Below are positions 1 to 8,172 of a stretch of 64,000 bases of DNA, one piece after another. Position 1 is the stretch's first letter; each line of letters starts with the position of its first letter. A program made the translations under genes and the position numbers. The notes beneath the pieces are model-generated. The model did not search any database and was not told the origin of the DNA. It saw nothing but the letters and a program-made list of their open reading frames with translations. Source of the DNA: Streptacidiphilus fuscans (lineage in GTDB: Bacteria; Actinomycetota; Actinomycetes; Streptomycetales; Streptomycetaceae); assembly GCF_015690355.1 (NCBI RefSeq), contig NZ_JADPRT010000006.1, positions 304,003 to 368,002 on the forward strand, given 5' to 3'.

Positions 1-363
1 GGCGGTGAGCCCGGCCAGCGGGAGCGCGGCCGCCTGAGAGGTCGTCACCCGCTCCGGCAGGGCGGCCACCGAGGCGGTCGACACCGCAACGTACTCCGCC
101 CAGCCGGAGGCCGGCGGGTGGGCGACGACACGTTCGCCGACGGCCGGGCCGCTGCCGTCCGCCGCCGCCTGGACGACGAGTCCGGCGACGTCCTTGCCGG
201 GCCGCCAGCCGGGCGGCGGGCTCTCCAGCAGGAAGGTCTCGCCTCGGTTGACCGAGTAGGCGTCGACCTTGAGCAGCAGCTCGTCGGCCTTGGGCTCGGG
301 CTGCGGCAGTTCGACGAGTTCGACGGTGCGGTCCGTGCGTCCCGTCGCGATGAAGCCCTTCAT
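1..363 (-). CDS. NADPH:quinone oxidoreductase / MDR-type dehydrogenase, N-terminal part
   Basis: Only the first 121 codons lie in the window; the gene runs off its left edge. The translation is a GroES-like N-terminal domain of the medium-chain dehydrogenase/reductase family. VNRGE lies near residues 38-42 and GKDVAG at 56-61. The cofactor domain begins near LPLAGLTA at 114-121. The GHE/Cys zinc-ligand pattern of true alcohol dehydrogenases is absent, so an NADPH-dependent quinone or enone reductase is more likely than a zinc ADH. The ATG follows a purine-rich AGGAGAAGGGA. It is divergent from the LysR gene at 516, a common arrangement for a regulator and its target. The substrate cannot be told. 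Confidence 0.85.
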   Translation of the reverse strand, partial: MKGFIATGRTDRTVELVELPQPEPKADELLLKVDAYSVNRGETFLLESPPPGWRPGKDVAGLVVQAAADGSGPAVGERVVAHPPASGWAEYVAVSTASVAALPERVTTSQAAALPLAGLTA

Positions 364-515
364 GGTGCGTCCCTTCTCCTGGTGCCTCATGGGTCGTTCC
401 CGGGTTGCTCCCGGGTCCTCCCGGCGGGAACCAGCAAACCCCGGCGGGCGGCTGCGGCTCCAACAACCGGAACGCAGCGGCGACAACCGATGCTTGTGGG
501 CGAGAATGACGGACC

Positions 516-1502
516 ATGACCGCAGTCGATCTTGACCTGGCCCAGGTACGCGCCTTCGTCGCCGTCGCCGAGCAGCTGAGCTTCAGCCGCGCCGCGGAGT
601 CGCTCGCGCTGACGCAGCAGGGGCTGTCCAAGCGGATCGCCCGACTTGAGGACGCCCTGGAGACCCGGCTCTTCACCCGCGAGCACACGGGCGTCCGGCT
701 GACCGGCGAGGGGGAACGCTTCCTGGAGCCCGCGCGCACCGCACTGGCGGCCGGGGACGCGGCGGTCGACGCCGTGCGGGGCGGCACGCGGCCGATCCGG
801 CTCGACGTGTGGGGGCACCTCTTCGAGCCGCTGCGCACGGTCCGTGAGGCGCTCGCCGCGGCAGCGGCCGAGGCCCCGCAGGTGGAGGTGGGCCCGGGGC
901 GCGATCTGCCGGGCGTGGCCGCCGCGTTGACGCGCGGGGAGACGGGCGTGGGGTTCGGGCGCTTCCATCCGCTGGAGGACGGCGCGGAGCGGGTGCTGGC
1001 GCACCGGCTGGTGCGACTGGAGCCGGTGGACGTGGTGCTCGCCGCCGACCATCCGCTGGCGCGCAGGACGGAGCTACGGCCGTCGCAGCTCGCGGAGTTG
1101 ACGCTGGTGCCACCCGCGGCGGCGGGACGGCTGGACTTCCTGGGGCGGTTCGCGGAACGGTTCGGCGCCCCGATGCTGGCCGGTGAGGCCAATCTGGGCC
1201 TGGACCACCTGCTGGCACGCGTTCGCGCGACGCCGGACGGCTGCACGCTGCTGCCGTCGGAACTGCCGCTGGACGCTGCAACGAGTGCGGGTCTCGTCGC
1301 GGTGCCGCTGGTCGAGCCGACGCCGCTCTACGCCTGGTCGCTGGTGTGGCACCGGGACCGTCCGGTCCCGGGCCTCCCCCGTCTGCTCCGTGCGTTCGCG
1401 GACGCCGGTCGCAGTCGTCGTTGGCTGGAGTACCAGCCCGGCCGGGACTGGCTTCCCGAGTCCGACCGCGACGAGGCGTTGACCGGACGTCAGGAGCCGT
1501 GA
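516..1502 (+). CDS. LysR family transcriptional regulator
   Basis: A 328-residue protein of normal LysR length. The N-terminal winged helix-turn-helix spans about residues 5-64, with the typical run LDLAQVRAFVAVAEQLSFSR and a recognition helix around LTQQGLSKRIARLE. The C-terminal part (about 95-300) is a type 2 periplasmic-binding-like effector domain. It is divergent from the quinone oxidoreductase gene across 152 bases, so it probably binds that intergenic region and controls the oxidoreductase and itself. I could not pick out a convincing T-N11-A operator by eye. The C-terminal tail after residue 300 is Arg/Asp-rich and unlikely to be structured. Family assignment is secure; effector unknown. 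Confidence 0.9.
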   Translation: MTAVDLDLAQVRAFVAVAEQLSFSRAAESLALTQQGLSKRIARLEDALETRLFTREHTGVRLTGEGERFLEPARTALAAGDAAVDAVRGGTRPIRLDVWGHLFEPLRTVREALAAAAAEAPQVEVGPGRDLPGVAAALTRGETGVGFGRFHPLEDGAERVLAHRLVRLEPVDVVLAADHPLARRTELRPSQLAELTLVPPAAAGRLDFLGRFAERFGAPMLAGEANLGLDHLLARVRATPDGCTLLPSELPLDAATSAGLVAVPLVEPTPLYAWSLVWHRDRPVPGLPRLLRAFADAGRSRRWLEYQPGRDWLPESDRDEALTGRQEP

Positions 1503-1547
1503 CCCGGCGCGTGGGTCAGGCGTTCCGCAGGATTAGTTCCGCTGGCC

Positions 1548-1754
1548 CTACTGGTTCTGCTGGCCCTGCTGGTCCTGGCCGCCGCCGTAGGTCTGCTCGA
1601 CCTGGTCGAAGCCCTGGCTGATCTCGCTGTCGAAGTGGTTGCCGGTCTCCTGGTCGGCGAAGTTCTCGACCTGCTGGAGACCCTCGTCGACCAGCGACGG
1701 GTCCTGCTTGGCGATGTCCTCGGCGTCGCGGGCGAAGTCACCGAAAGCGCTCAT
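1548..1754 (-). CDS. MT0933-like small antitoxin-type protein
   Basis: A 68-residue acidic, Gln-rich protein beginning MSAFGDFARDAEDIAKQDP. The pattern (short helical stretch, DPSLVDEGLQQVENFADQETG, then a Gln/Gly tail) matches small actinobacterial proteins annotated MT0933/Rv0909-like antitoxins. The start has GAAAGGCGG a few bases upstream. No toxin gene is adjacent: LysR is convergent on one side and asnB lies on the other, so a functional toxin-antitoxin role is not supported here. In streptomycetes such proteins are often solitary and of unknown function. The last residues (GQDQQGQQNQ) look unstructured. Confidence 0.7.
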   Translation of the reverse strand: MSAFGDFARDAEDIAKQDPSLVDEGLQQVENFADQETGNHFDSEISQGFDQVEQTYGGGQDQQGQQNQ

Positions 1755-1912
1755 GGGTGGACCGCCTTTCTGTCTGTCGGCCCGGTCGCGGATCGCGGCG
1801 GGCCGGTTGGGGAAGGACTAACTCCGGTTCAGCGTAGTGGCCACCCGGTCGACGCGTCGGCCTTCCACACGTTCACACCTGAGTGTTTACCGAGCCTTTC
1901 CCGAGGCACAGG

Positions 1913-1945
1913 GACGGCCTCCCGGTCCGGGACCGGGAGGCCGTC
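1913..1945 (-). terminator. Intrinsic terminator downstream of asnB
   Basis: A perfect 15-bp inverted repeat (1913-1927 with 1931-1945) with a three-base loop lies 57 bases beyond the asnB stop. There is no clear U-tract, as is usual for actinomycete terminators. It could also insulate asnB from the small gene at 1548-1754. Confidence 0.75.
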
Positions 1946-2001
1946 AGCAGCGTGCTGTCACATCGAGATCGGCGTGACGTCAGACCGTCGCCAGACCGAC
2001 G

Positions 2002-3855
2002 TCAGACCTCAAGGGTGACGTCGTAGTTGCGCAGCCAGGTGTCCACGGCGAGGACGACCTCGGCGGAGTTGCGCAGGTCCGGGCCCGGGGCGGTGTCGAC
2101 GGCGTCGCCGACCGCGCCGAGGTCGAGCAGGTCGCGGACCGGCGCGTTGCGGTCGGCGAGCACGTCCCGCAGGTTGTCGCGGAGCGCCTCGGCGTAGGAG
2201 GGGTCCTGGGTGGAGGGGTAGGGGCTCTTGACGCGTTCGGCCACCACGTCCGGCAGGACGTCCCGGGTCGCGGCGCGGAGCAGGGACTTCTCCCGGCCGT
2301 CGAAGGTCTTCATCGACCAGGGGGCGTTGAAGACGTACTCGACCAACCGGTGGTCGCAGAACGGGACGCGGACCTCGAGGCCGGTGGCCATGGAGGCGCG
2401 GTCCTTGCGGTCGAGCAGGAACTGGACGAAGCGGGTGAGGTGCAGGTAGCTGATCTCCCGCATCCGGCGCTGGAGGCCGGTCTCGCCCGCCAGGCGCGGG
2501 ACCTCGGCGATGGCCTCGTGGTAGCGGGAGGTCTGGTAGCCGGGGACGTCGATCTTGGCCATCAGCCCGGGGGCGAACAGCGCGTCGCGGCTGAGCCGGG
2601 TCTGCTGGGCGGCGAAGCCCCGCTGGATGGCCCAGAGCCAGGGGAACGACTCGGCCGCGACGGCCTCGGGGTCGTGGAACCACGAGTAGCCGCCGAAGAT
2701 CTCGTCCGCCGACTCGCCGGACAGGGCGACCGTCGTCTGCTCGCGGATCGCCTTGAAGAGCAGGTAGAGCGAGGTGTCGCCCTCGCCCATGCCGATGGGC
2801 AGGTCGCGGGCGAGCAGGACCGCGTCGCGGTGGTCACGGTGCCTCAGGTCGGCGGTGTCCAGGACGATGTCGCGGTGGTCGGCGGCCACGTGCTCGGCGA
2901 GCGCGTGCGCGTAAGGCCCGTCGGGGGTGGCGCGCAGCGCGTCGGGCTGGAAGTTCTCCGTCTGGCCGACGAAGTCGACCGCGAAGGACCGCACCGGGCC
3001 GTGCCCGCCCTCGCGCAGCGCCTTGGCCGCGAGTGCGGTGATGGCGGAGGAGTCCAGGCCGCCGGAGAGCAGCGTGCACAGCGGCACGTCGGCGATCAAC
3101 TGCCGTTCCACGATGTCGTCGAGGAGCTCGCGCACGTGGTGGATGGTGGTGTCGAGGTCGTCGGTGTGCTCCTGCGCCGTGATCGACCAGTAGCGACGCT
3201 CGGTCAGGCCGCCGCGCCGCACCCGCAGGGTGTGGCCGGGGCGCAGCTCCCGCATGCCGCGGTAGACGGCGTGGCCGGGGGTCTTCACGACGGTGAGCAG
3301 CTCGGCCAGGCCCTCGGCGTCGACGACGGCGCGGGCGAGCGGGTTGGCGAGGATCGCCTTGGGCTCGGAGCCGAAGAGGACGCCGTCCGGGGTCGGGTAG
3401 TAGTACAGCGGCTTGATGCCCATCCGGTCGCGGACCAGCAGCAGCTCCTCGCTGCGCGGGTCCCACAGCGCGAAGGCGTACATGCCGTTGAGGCGCTCGG
3501 TGAAGTCCTCGCCCCACTCCAGGTAGGCGTGGAGCGCCACCTCGGTGTCGCTGACGGTGGTGAACTGGTGGCCGCGGGCGGCGAGCTCGGCGCGCAGCTC
3601 GCGGTAGTTGTAGATCTCCCCGCTGTAGGTGGTGGCGAGGATGGTGCGACCGTCGTGGGTGACGGTCATCGGCTGGGCGCCGCCTTCGAGGTCGATGACG
3701 GCCAGGCGGCGGTGTCCGAAGGCCGCGTGGGTGTCCAACCAGATGCCGCCGGCGTCGGGGCCGCGGTCGGTCATGGTGGCGTTCATGGCGGCGATGGTCG
3801 CGTGTTCGGTCGTCAGGTCCCGGTCGAAGGAGACCCATCCCGTGATCCCGCACAT
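2002..3855 (-). CDS. asnB: Asparagine synthase (glutamine-hydrolysing)
   Basis: A 617-residue class II glutamine amidotransferase/ATP-pyrophosphatase, the usual AsnB length. It starts MCGITGW, so Cys2 is the processed N-terminal nucleophile of the glutaminase domain (about 2-210). The synthetase domain carries the PP-loop SGGLDS at residues 264-269, followed by the aspartate-activating region. The product converts Asp, Gln and ATP to Asn in the cytoplasm. A TTGCGG-N17-TAGCGT promoter lies about 90 bases upstream of the start and a strong hairpin lies downstream, so it is probably monocistronic. It is far from the NRPS operon and nothing links the two. Homologues can also act as amidating enzymes on other carboxylates, but the full-length catalytic motifs favour ordinary asparagine synthesis. 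Confidence 0.93.
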   Translation of the reverse strand: MCGITGWVSFDRDLTTEHATIAAMNATMTDRGPDAGGIWLDTHAAFGHRRLAVIDLEGGAQPMTVTHDGRTILATTYSGEIYNYRELRAELAARGHQFTTVSDTEVALHAYLEWGEDFTERLNGMYAFALWDPRSEELLLVRDRMGIKPLYYYPTPDGVLFGSEPKAILANPLARAVVDAEGLAELLTVVKTPGHAVYRGMRELRPGHTLRVRRGGLTERRYWSITAQEHTDDLDTTIHHVRELLDDIVERQLIADVPLCTLLSGGLDSSAITALAAKALREGGHGPVRSFAVDFVGQTENFQPDALRATPDGPYAHALAEHVAADHRDIVLDTADLRHRDHRDAVLLARDLPIGMGEGDTSLYLLFKAIREQTTVALSGESADEIFGGYSWFHDPEAVAAESFPWLWAIQRGFAAQQTRLSRDALFAPGLMAKIDVPGYQTSRYHEAIAEVPRLAGETGLQRRMREISYLHLTRFVQFLLDRKDRASMATGLEVRVPFCDHRLVEYVFNAPWSMKTFDGREKSLLRAATRDVLPDVVAERVKSPYPSTQDPSYAEALRDNLRDVLADRNAPVRDLLDLGAVGDAVDTAPGPDLRNSAEVVLAVDTWLRNYDVTLEV

Positions 3856-3942
3856 ATGGCTCGGTTGCCCTTCTTCAAGGGTCGACGTTCCACCCCGGAT
3901 GGGCGGGGCGTCGGCAGTCCGCCGGTGGGAGCGGACATGATC

Positions 3943-3971
3943 ACGCTAAGTCGATTGGGTGTAGTCCGCAA
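3943..3971 (-). promoter_or_regulatory. Probable promoter of asnB
   Basis: On the minus strand TTGCGG (3966-3971) and TAGCGT (3943-3948) are separated by 17 bases, close to the streptomycete HrdB consensus. They sit about 90 bases upstream of the asnB ATG in the least GC-rich stretch of this intergenic region. The rest of 3856-4162 shows no gene I can support. Confidence 0.55.
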
Positions 3972-4162
3972 TTATTAGCCTCCGTCAGGGTCATGTTCCA
4001 GACAATCGGCGGCATGCGGCGTGAACTCGGCAGACGCGGTGGAGCCCACGACGCAGCTCGGCAGCCGCCGACCCCGAACAGGCGTCCGTCCGTGCACGGA
4101 GATGACGCAAATCCGACGGTCGGCGAGCACAGCGCCCGCCGACCGGTCGTCAGAAAACAGCA

Positions 4163-4196
4163 AAGGACCCTCCCGGTCGAAACCGGGAGGGTCCTT
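4163..4196 (-). terminator. Terminator of tRNA-Leu
   Basis: A perfect 15-bp stem (4163-4177 with 4182-4196) closed by a CGAA tetraloop starts 12 bases beyond the mature tRNA 3' end. On the minus strand it is followed by a T-rich stretch (TTTGCTGTTTTC). This fits an intrinsic terminator for the tRNA gene. Confidence 0.85.
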
Positions 4197-4208
4197 CTGC
4201 GTTCTACG

Positions 4209-4291
4209 TGCGCGAGGGGGGACTTGAACCCCCACGCCCCGAAGGGCACTAGCACCTCAAGCTAGCGCGTCTGCCATTCCGCCACCCGCGC
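4209..4291 (-). tRNA. tRNA-Leu (anticodon GAG)
   Basis: Read on the minus strand, an 83-base cloverleaf folds with a 7-bp acceptor stem (GCGCGGG with CTCGCGC, one G-T pair) and discriminator A. The anticodon stem encloses TTGAGGT, giving anticodon GAG. A long variable arm built on GTGCCCTTCGGGGCGT marks it as class II. The T-arm carries GGTTCAAGTCC. The CCA end is not encoded. It reads leucine codon CTC, which is abundant in this genome. Confidence 0.95.
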
Positions 4292-4546
4292 AGGTGATCA
4301 TCGCGGTGACCCGCGCTGACGTGGTCAACAATACCAAGAAAACAGAGTGCTCCTGACCGCCCTCCCGGCCGGTCGGAAGCGGTCGGATCCGCAACCACGC
4401 TGTCACTCCTCGTGGAAATACGGTCACTTTGTGCGCTCATGCCGCCCGCACCCGGGTGCGCGGCTGTGATGGGACGACCTTGTCCGGTCACCGGCACTCA
4501 CGCGCGCGAGCAGCGCGCCACCGACCCGAGGATGGCGGAACGAACG

Positions 4547-5047
4547 ATGCATGTCCGCGGAGACCAGCCCTGCGAACCACCGGGCGCCGAGCGTGGATAT
4601 GGAGCACCCCCCGGGGTGGAGGGCGTGTGGCGCTTCGCCGCGCCCGCGGTGGACATGTCGGTGTCGCAGGCGCGGCACGCCGTCCGGGACCTGCTGGTCG
4701 CCCAGGGGTTCGCCGGGCCCGGGTACGCGGAGCTGCTGGACGGGATCCTGCTGATCGTGTCGGAGCTGGTGACCAACTCGGTCCGGCACGCCGCGCTGCT
4801 CTCGCCGCAGCTGGTCGTGGAGATCGTGCTCTCGGCCGGGTGGGTGCGGCTGTCCGTCGAGGACAGCCACCCCTACCGGCCGAAGGCGCTCTCGGAGGAC
4901 TTCAACCGCCTCGGCGGGCGCGGACTGCTGCTGGTCAAGGCGATCACCGCGGAGGCGGGCGGCGCCTGCGACGTGGAGCGGACGCTCACCGGAGGCAAGA
5001 TCGTCTGGGTGCAGCTGCCGATCCCCCGCCCGCGCCTGGGCCCCTGA
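4547..5047 (+). CDS. ATP-binding protein, RsbW/HATPase_c_2 type regulator
   Basis: About 166 residues from the ATG at 4547. The fold is the GHKL ATPase of anti-sigma factor kinases: N-box SELVTNSVRHA, a VEDSHPY segment in the G1 position, and GGRGLLLVKAI in the G2 position. Streptomycetes carry dozens of these RsbW-like proteins, thought to bind or phosphorylate anti-anti-sigma partners. No partner gene is adjacent. The start is uncertain: a GTG at 4412 has no ribosome site, the ATG at 4532 abuts its GAGG, and the ATG at 4547 has GGA seven bases upstream, so I chose it. Partner and sigma factor cannot be inferred. Confidence 0.75.
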   Translation: MHVRGDQPCEPPGAERGYGAPPGVEGVWRFAAPAVDMSVSQARHAVRDLLVAQGFAGPGYAELLDGILLIVSELVTNSVRHAALLSPQLVVEIVLSAGWVRLSVEDSHPYRPKALSEDFNRLGGRGLLLVKAITAEAGGACDVERTLTGGKIVWVQLPIPRPRLGP

Positions 5048-5071
5048 CCCCGGCCGCCGTCGGGACGGCGG

Positions 5072-5109
5072 TCACCAGCGGGACGGCGGTCGCGTCGGGA
5101 GAGCGGTCA
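5072..5109. repeat. Short imperfect tandem repeat at the stop of the MBL hydrolase gene
   Basis: Units built on CGGGACGGCGGTCA recur with a period of 17-18 bases. The minus-strand stop codon (TCA on the plus strand at 5107-5109) has a second copy at 5072-5074, and a third unit ends in TCG at 5090. It lies in the gap between two convergent genes. Confidence 0.6.
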
Positions 5110-6228
5110 CACCACCGCGCGCCACCAGTGGTCCAGCTTCGGCGGCGCGTCCGCGAGGACCCGCTCCCCCGGGCGCGGGACGGCCACCGGTACGCCCGCC
5201 GCGTCCGCCGCTTCGCAGAGCCGCTCGACAGGCTCCGACCAGTCGTGCAGTCCGAGCACGAAGGTGCACCAGTGCACCGGGACCAGCAGGCCGCCCTGGA
5301 CGTCGAGGTGGGTGCGCAGTCCCTCCTCGGGGGTCATGTGGATGTCGGGCCAGTGCTCGCTGTAGGCGCCGATCTGAATCAGCGTCAGGTCGAAGGGCCC
5401 GTACTGCTCGCCGGTGCGGGCGAAGCCGTCGAAGAAGCCGGAGTCGCCGCTGTAGAAGACCTTCTTCTCCCGGCCCAGCACCGCCCAGGAGCTCCACAGC
5501 GTGCCGTTGTTCGAGAAGCCACGGCCGGAGAAGTGGTACGCCGAGGTGCAGACCAGGCGCAGGCCGCCCACCTCCGCCGTCTCGTCCCAGTCGAGCTCGA
5601 TCACGCGGGAACGCGGCACGCCCCAACGCTCCAGGTGCGCGCCCACGCCGAGCGGGACGACGAACGGCATGTTCTGGATCCGGGCCAGTTGCTGGACGGT
5701 GTGCAGGTCGAGGTGGTCGTAGTGGTCGTGCGAGATCAGCACCGCGTCGATCTCGGGCAGCAGGTCCAGCTCGACCGGCGGATTGTGCAGGCGGCGCGGG
5801 CCGACCTGCTGCGAGGGCGAGCAGCGCTCGCTCCAGACCGGGTCGATCAGCAGCCGGTGGCCCTCGATCTCCACCAGCGCGCTGGAGTGCCCGAACCAGG
5901 TCACCGCCAGCGACTCCGACGCCTTGGGCGCGATGTCGCGGACCAGCGGGATCGGGCGGGACGGCTTGCGCTGCTGCTTGCCGAAGAGCAGCTCGCCTGC
6001 GACCCCGCGCGCCTCGGGACGGGACAGGTCACCGGAGCGGTCCGGACCGGGCGGGTTGTGGAAGACGCCGTCCCGGTACTGCGGCGACGCGGCCAGGCGG
6101 GCGGCCCGGTCACCGGCCTTCGGGTCGCCGCCGAACGCCAGCGGGATCTCCCGTGCCGCCCACGCCACGGCCGCCGCACCGGCTGCGCCGACCCCGGCCG
6201 CGATCTTCCCTGCCCGGTTGAGTCCCAT
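5107..6228 (-). CDS. MBL-fold metallo-hydrolase (NAPE-PLD/UlaG-like)
   Basis: A 373-residue protein starting MGLNRAGKIAAGVGAAG, a hydrophobic N-terminus that is either a signal or an anchor. The start at 6228 is chosen for the AGGAAAGGG upstream; a longer frame begins inside an upstream repeat array. The metal-binding signature HDHYDHLD follows LLIDPVWS and LPEIDAVLIS, the layout of N-acylphosphatidylethanolamine phospholipase D-like and UlaG-like lactonase families. Further His residues occur in GDSGFF and IHMTPEEG contexts. Substrate unknown; a phosphodiester or lactone is most likely. It is divergent from the ABC-F gene, sharing a region with four GTGCAC sites. Confidence 0.85.
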   Translation of the reverse strand: MGLNRAGKIAAGVGAAGAAAVAWAAREIPLAFGGDPKAGDRAARLAASPQYRDGVFHNPPGPDRSGDLSRPEARGVAGELLFGKQQRKPSRPIPLVRDIAPKASESLAVTWFGHSSALVEIEGHRLLIDPVWSERCSPSQQVGPRRLHNPPVELDLLPEIDAVLISHDHYDHLDLHTVQQLARIQNMPFVVPLGVGAHLERWGVPRSRVIELDWDETAEVGGLRLVCTSAYHFSGRGFSNNGTLWSSWAVLGREKKVFYSGDSGFFDGFARTGEQYGPFDLTLIQIGAYSEHWPDIHMTPEEGLRTHLDVQGGLLVPVHWCTFVLGLHDWSEPVERLCEAADAAGVPVAVPRPGERVLADAPPKLDHWWRAVV

Positions 6229-6245
6229 GCCTGGCCCTTTCCTGC

Positions 6246-6294
6246 GTGCACCGTTCGGTGTGCACGGTTGTCTGTGCACAGTTCTCTTGTGCAC
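6246..6294. promoter_or_regulatory. Four phased GTGCAC palindromes between divergent genes
   Basis: GTGCAC occurs at 6246, 6260, 6274 and 6289, a spacing of 14, 14 and 15 bases, each followed by a similar GTT-type stretch. The array lies just upstream of the MBL hydrolase start and upstream of the ABC-F gene. It looks like a multi-site operator or a short tandem repeat; function is not shown. Confidence 0.55.
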
Positions 6295-6437
6295 AGTCGT
6301 GTGTCTCGCGACCCCCCGCTGTCAAAGGCCCGCACCTTCGGCCAACGGTCGACCGGAGCGCACTGTTCCCTGACAGGTTCCGCAGAGCCTGGATCCGACG
6401 GGCCAGGTTCCGGCGGGCCAGTAGGATCACTACCCTC

Positions 6438-8093
6438 ATGACTGCCACACTCGTCGCCAAGGAACTCGCCGCCGGTCACGGTGAGCGCTCGCTCTTCGCC
6501 GGTCTCGACCTGGTCGTCGCCCCGGGCGACGTGGTCGGGCTCGTCGGTGTCAACGGAGCGGGGAAGTCCACGCTGCTGCGCACCCTCGCGTCCGCCTCTG
6601 TTCCCGAGCTCGGAGTCGCGCCCGAGCACGGGACGGTGAGCCTCAGCCCGCCGACCGCCACCGTCGGCTACCTGCCGCAGGAGCCGGAGCGGCGTCCCGG
6701 TGAGACGGTGCACGAGTTCCTCGCCCGCCGGACCGGCGTCGCCGCCGCGCAGGCCGCGCTGGACGCGGCGACGCAGGGCCTGGTCGACGGCGCTCCGGGC
6801 GCGGACGACGCGTACGCGCTCACCCTGGACCGCTGGCTCGACCTGGGCGGCGCGGACCTGGACGAGCGGGCCGAGGAGGTCGCGGAGAGCCTCGGTCTGA
6901 CGGTGGGTCTGCAGCAGGAGATGACCTCGCTCTCCGGCGGTCAGGCCGCCCGCGCCGGGCTGGCCTCGCTGCTGCTCAGCCGTTACGACGTCTTCCTGCT
7001 CGACGAGCCGACCAACGACCTGGACCTGGACGGTCTGGAGCGGCTGGAGGCCTTCGTCACCGGCCTGCGCGCCGGGACCGTCCTGGTCAGCCACGACCGC
7101 GAGTTCCTCACCCGCACCGTGACCAGCGTGCTGGAGCTCGACCTGCACCAGCAGCAGGTGCGCCGCTACGGCGGCGGCTACGCCTCCTATCTGGAGGAGC
7201 GCGAGCGTGCGCGGCGGCACGCGCGGGCCGAGTTCGAGGAGTACGCGGGCACGGTGGCCGACCTGGAGTCGCGCGCCCGGATGCAGCGCGCCTGGATGGA
7301 GAAGGGCGTCAAGAACGCCCGCCGCAAGAGCCCCGACAACGACAAGGCCGGAAAGGCGTTCCGCACCGAGTCCACCGAGAAGCAGGCCGCCAAGGCGCGG
7401 CAGACGCAGCGGCTGATCGAGCGGCTGGACGTGGTCGAGGAGCCGCGCAAGGAGTGGGAGCTGCGGATGGAGATCGCCGCCGCGCCGCGCTCCGGCTCGG
7501 TGGTGGCGACGCTGCGCGGGGCCGAGGTCAAGCGCGGGGACTTCCAGTTCGGGCCGGTGGACCTGCAGATCGACTGGGCGGACCGGGTCACGATCACCGG
7601 CGCCAACGGCTCCGGCAAGTCGACGCTGCTGGCCGCGCTGCTCGGCCGGCTGCCGCTGGACGCGGGCCAGGCCACGCTCGGTCCGGGCGTGGTGGTCGGC
7701 GAGGTGGACCAGGCGCGCAAGCTGTTCCACGGCGACGTGCCGCTGCTGGAGGCCTTCGGCGCGGCCGTGCCGGAGATGCCGCCGGCCGACGTGCGCACGC
7801 TGCTGGCCAAGTTCGGGCTCAAGGCCGCGCACGTGCTGCGCCCGGCCGCGACCCTCTCCCCCGGCGAGCGCACCCGGGCGGCCCTGGCGCTGCTCCAGGG
7901 CCGCGGGGTCAACCTGCTGGTGCTGGACGAGCCGACGAACCATCTGGACCTGGTTGCCATCGAGCAGTTGGAGTCGGCGCTGGCCTCCTACAACGGCACG
8001 CTGCTGCTGGTCACCCACGACCGCCGGATGCTGGACGCGGTCGCGACCACCCGCCGGATCACGGTCGAGGCCGGGCGGATCAGCGAGAGCTGA
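6438..8093 (+). CDS. ABC-F family ATP-binding protein
   Basis: A 551-residue protein with two ATP-binding cassettes and no membrane segments, the ABC-F layout. The first cassette has Walker A GVNGAGKST at residues 37-45, signature LSGGQ and Walker B ending DEPTNDLD. The second has GANGSGKST, LSPGERTRA and DEPTNHLD. A charged helical linker (about 260-350, rich in Lys, Arg and Glu) separates them. ABC-F proteins act on the ribosome, either as translation factors or as protection factors against antibiotics. The linker is not clearly of a resistance type and no drug pathway is adjacent. The start is set by the ATG that directly precedes the first cassette. Confidence 0.9.
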   Translation: MTATLVAKELAAGHGERSLFAGLDLVVAPGDVVGLVGVNGAGKSTLLRTLASASVPELGVAPEHGTVSLSPPTATVGYLPQEPERRPGETVHEFLARRTGVAAAQAALDAATQGLVDGAPGADDAYALTLDRWLDLGGADLDERAEEVAESLGLTVGLQQEMTSLSGGQAARAGLASLLLSRYDVFLLDEPTNDLDLDGLERLEAFVTGLRAGTVLVSHDREFLTRTVTSVLELDLHQQQVRRYGGGYASYLEERERARRHARAEFEEYAGTVADLESRARMQRAWMEKGVKNARRKSPDNDKAGKAFRTESTEKQAAKARQTQRLIERLDVVEEPRKEWELRMEIAAAPRSGSVVATLRGAEVKRGDFQFGPVDLQIDWADRVTITGANGSGKSTLLAALLGRLPLDAGQATLGPGVVVGEVDQARKLFHGDVPLLEAFGAAVPEMPPADVRTLLAKFGLKAAHVLRPAATLSPGERTRAALALLQGRGVNLLVLDEPTNHLDLVAIEQLESALASYNGTLLLVTHDRRMLDAVATTRRITVEAGRISES

Positions 8094-8127
8094 GCCGCCC
8101 CTGGCTTCCTGCCCCCATGTCCCGCGT

Positions 8128-8172
8128 TCAGCGGGAGGCGGTCAGCGGGAGGCGGTCAGCGGGTGGCCGTCA
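8128..8172. repeat. 14-bp tandem repeat reiterating a stop codon
   Basis: Four units of about CAGCGGGAGGCGGT. On the minus strand TGA occurs at 8172, 8158, 8144 and 8130, exactly every 14 bases, the first being the stop of the winged-helix gene. Because 14 is not a multiple of three, all three frames downstream are closed. Confidence 0.8.

Noticed and set aside
1548..1754. Toxin-antitoxin system
   Set aside because: The MT0933-like protein has no partner; neighbours are LysR and asnB.
2350..3978. Long open frame on the plus strand opposite asnB (and similar long frames opposite other genes, such as 5901-8018 minus and 14797-16023 minus)
   Set aside because: Very GC-rich coding sequence leaves antisense frames open. 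These translations are Arg/Ala/Gly/Val-rich with no domain, while the opposite strand has complete family motifs.
4163..4196. Riboswitch or attenuator for asnB
   Set aside because: The hairpin is upstream of asnB but directly behind the tRNA-Leu gene on the same strand, and asnB has its own promoter after it. It is the tRNA terminator.
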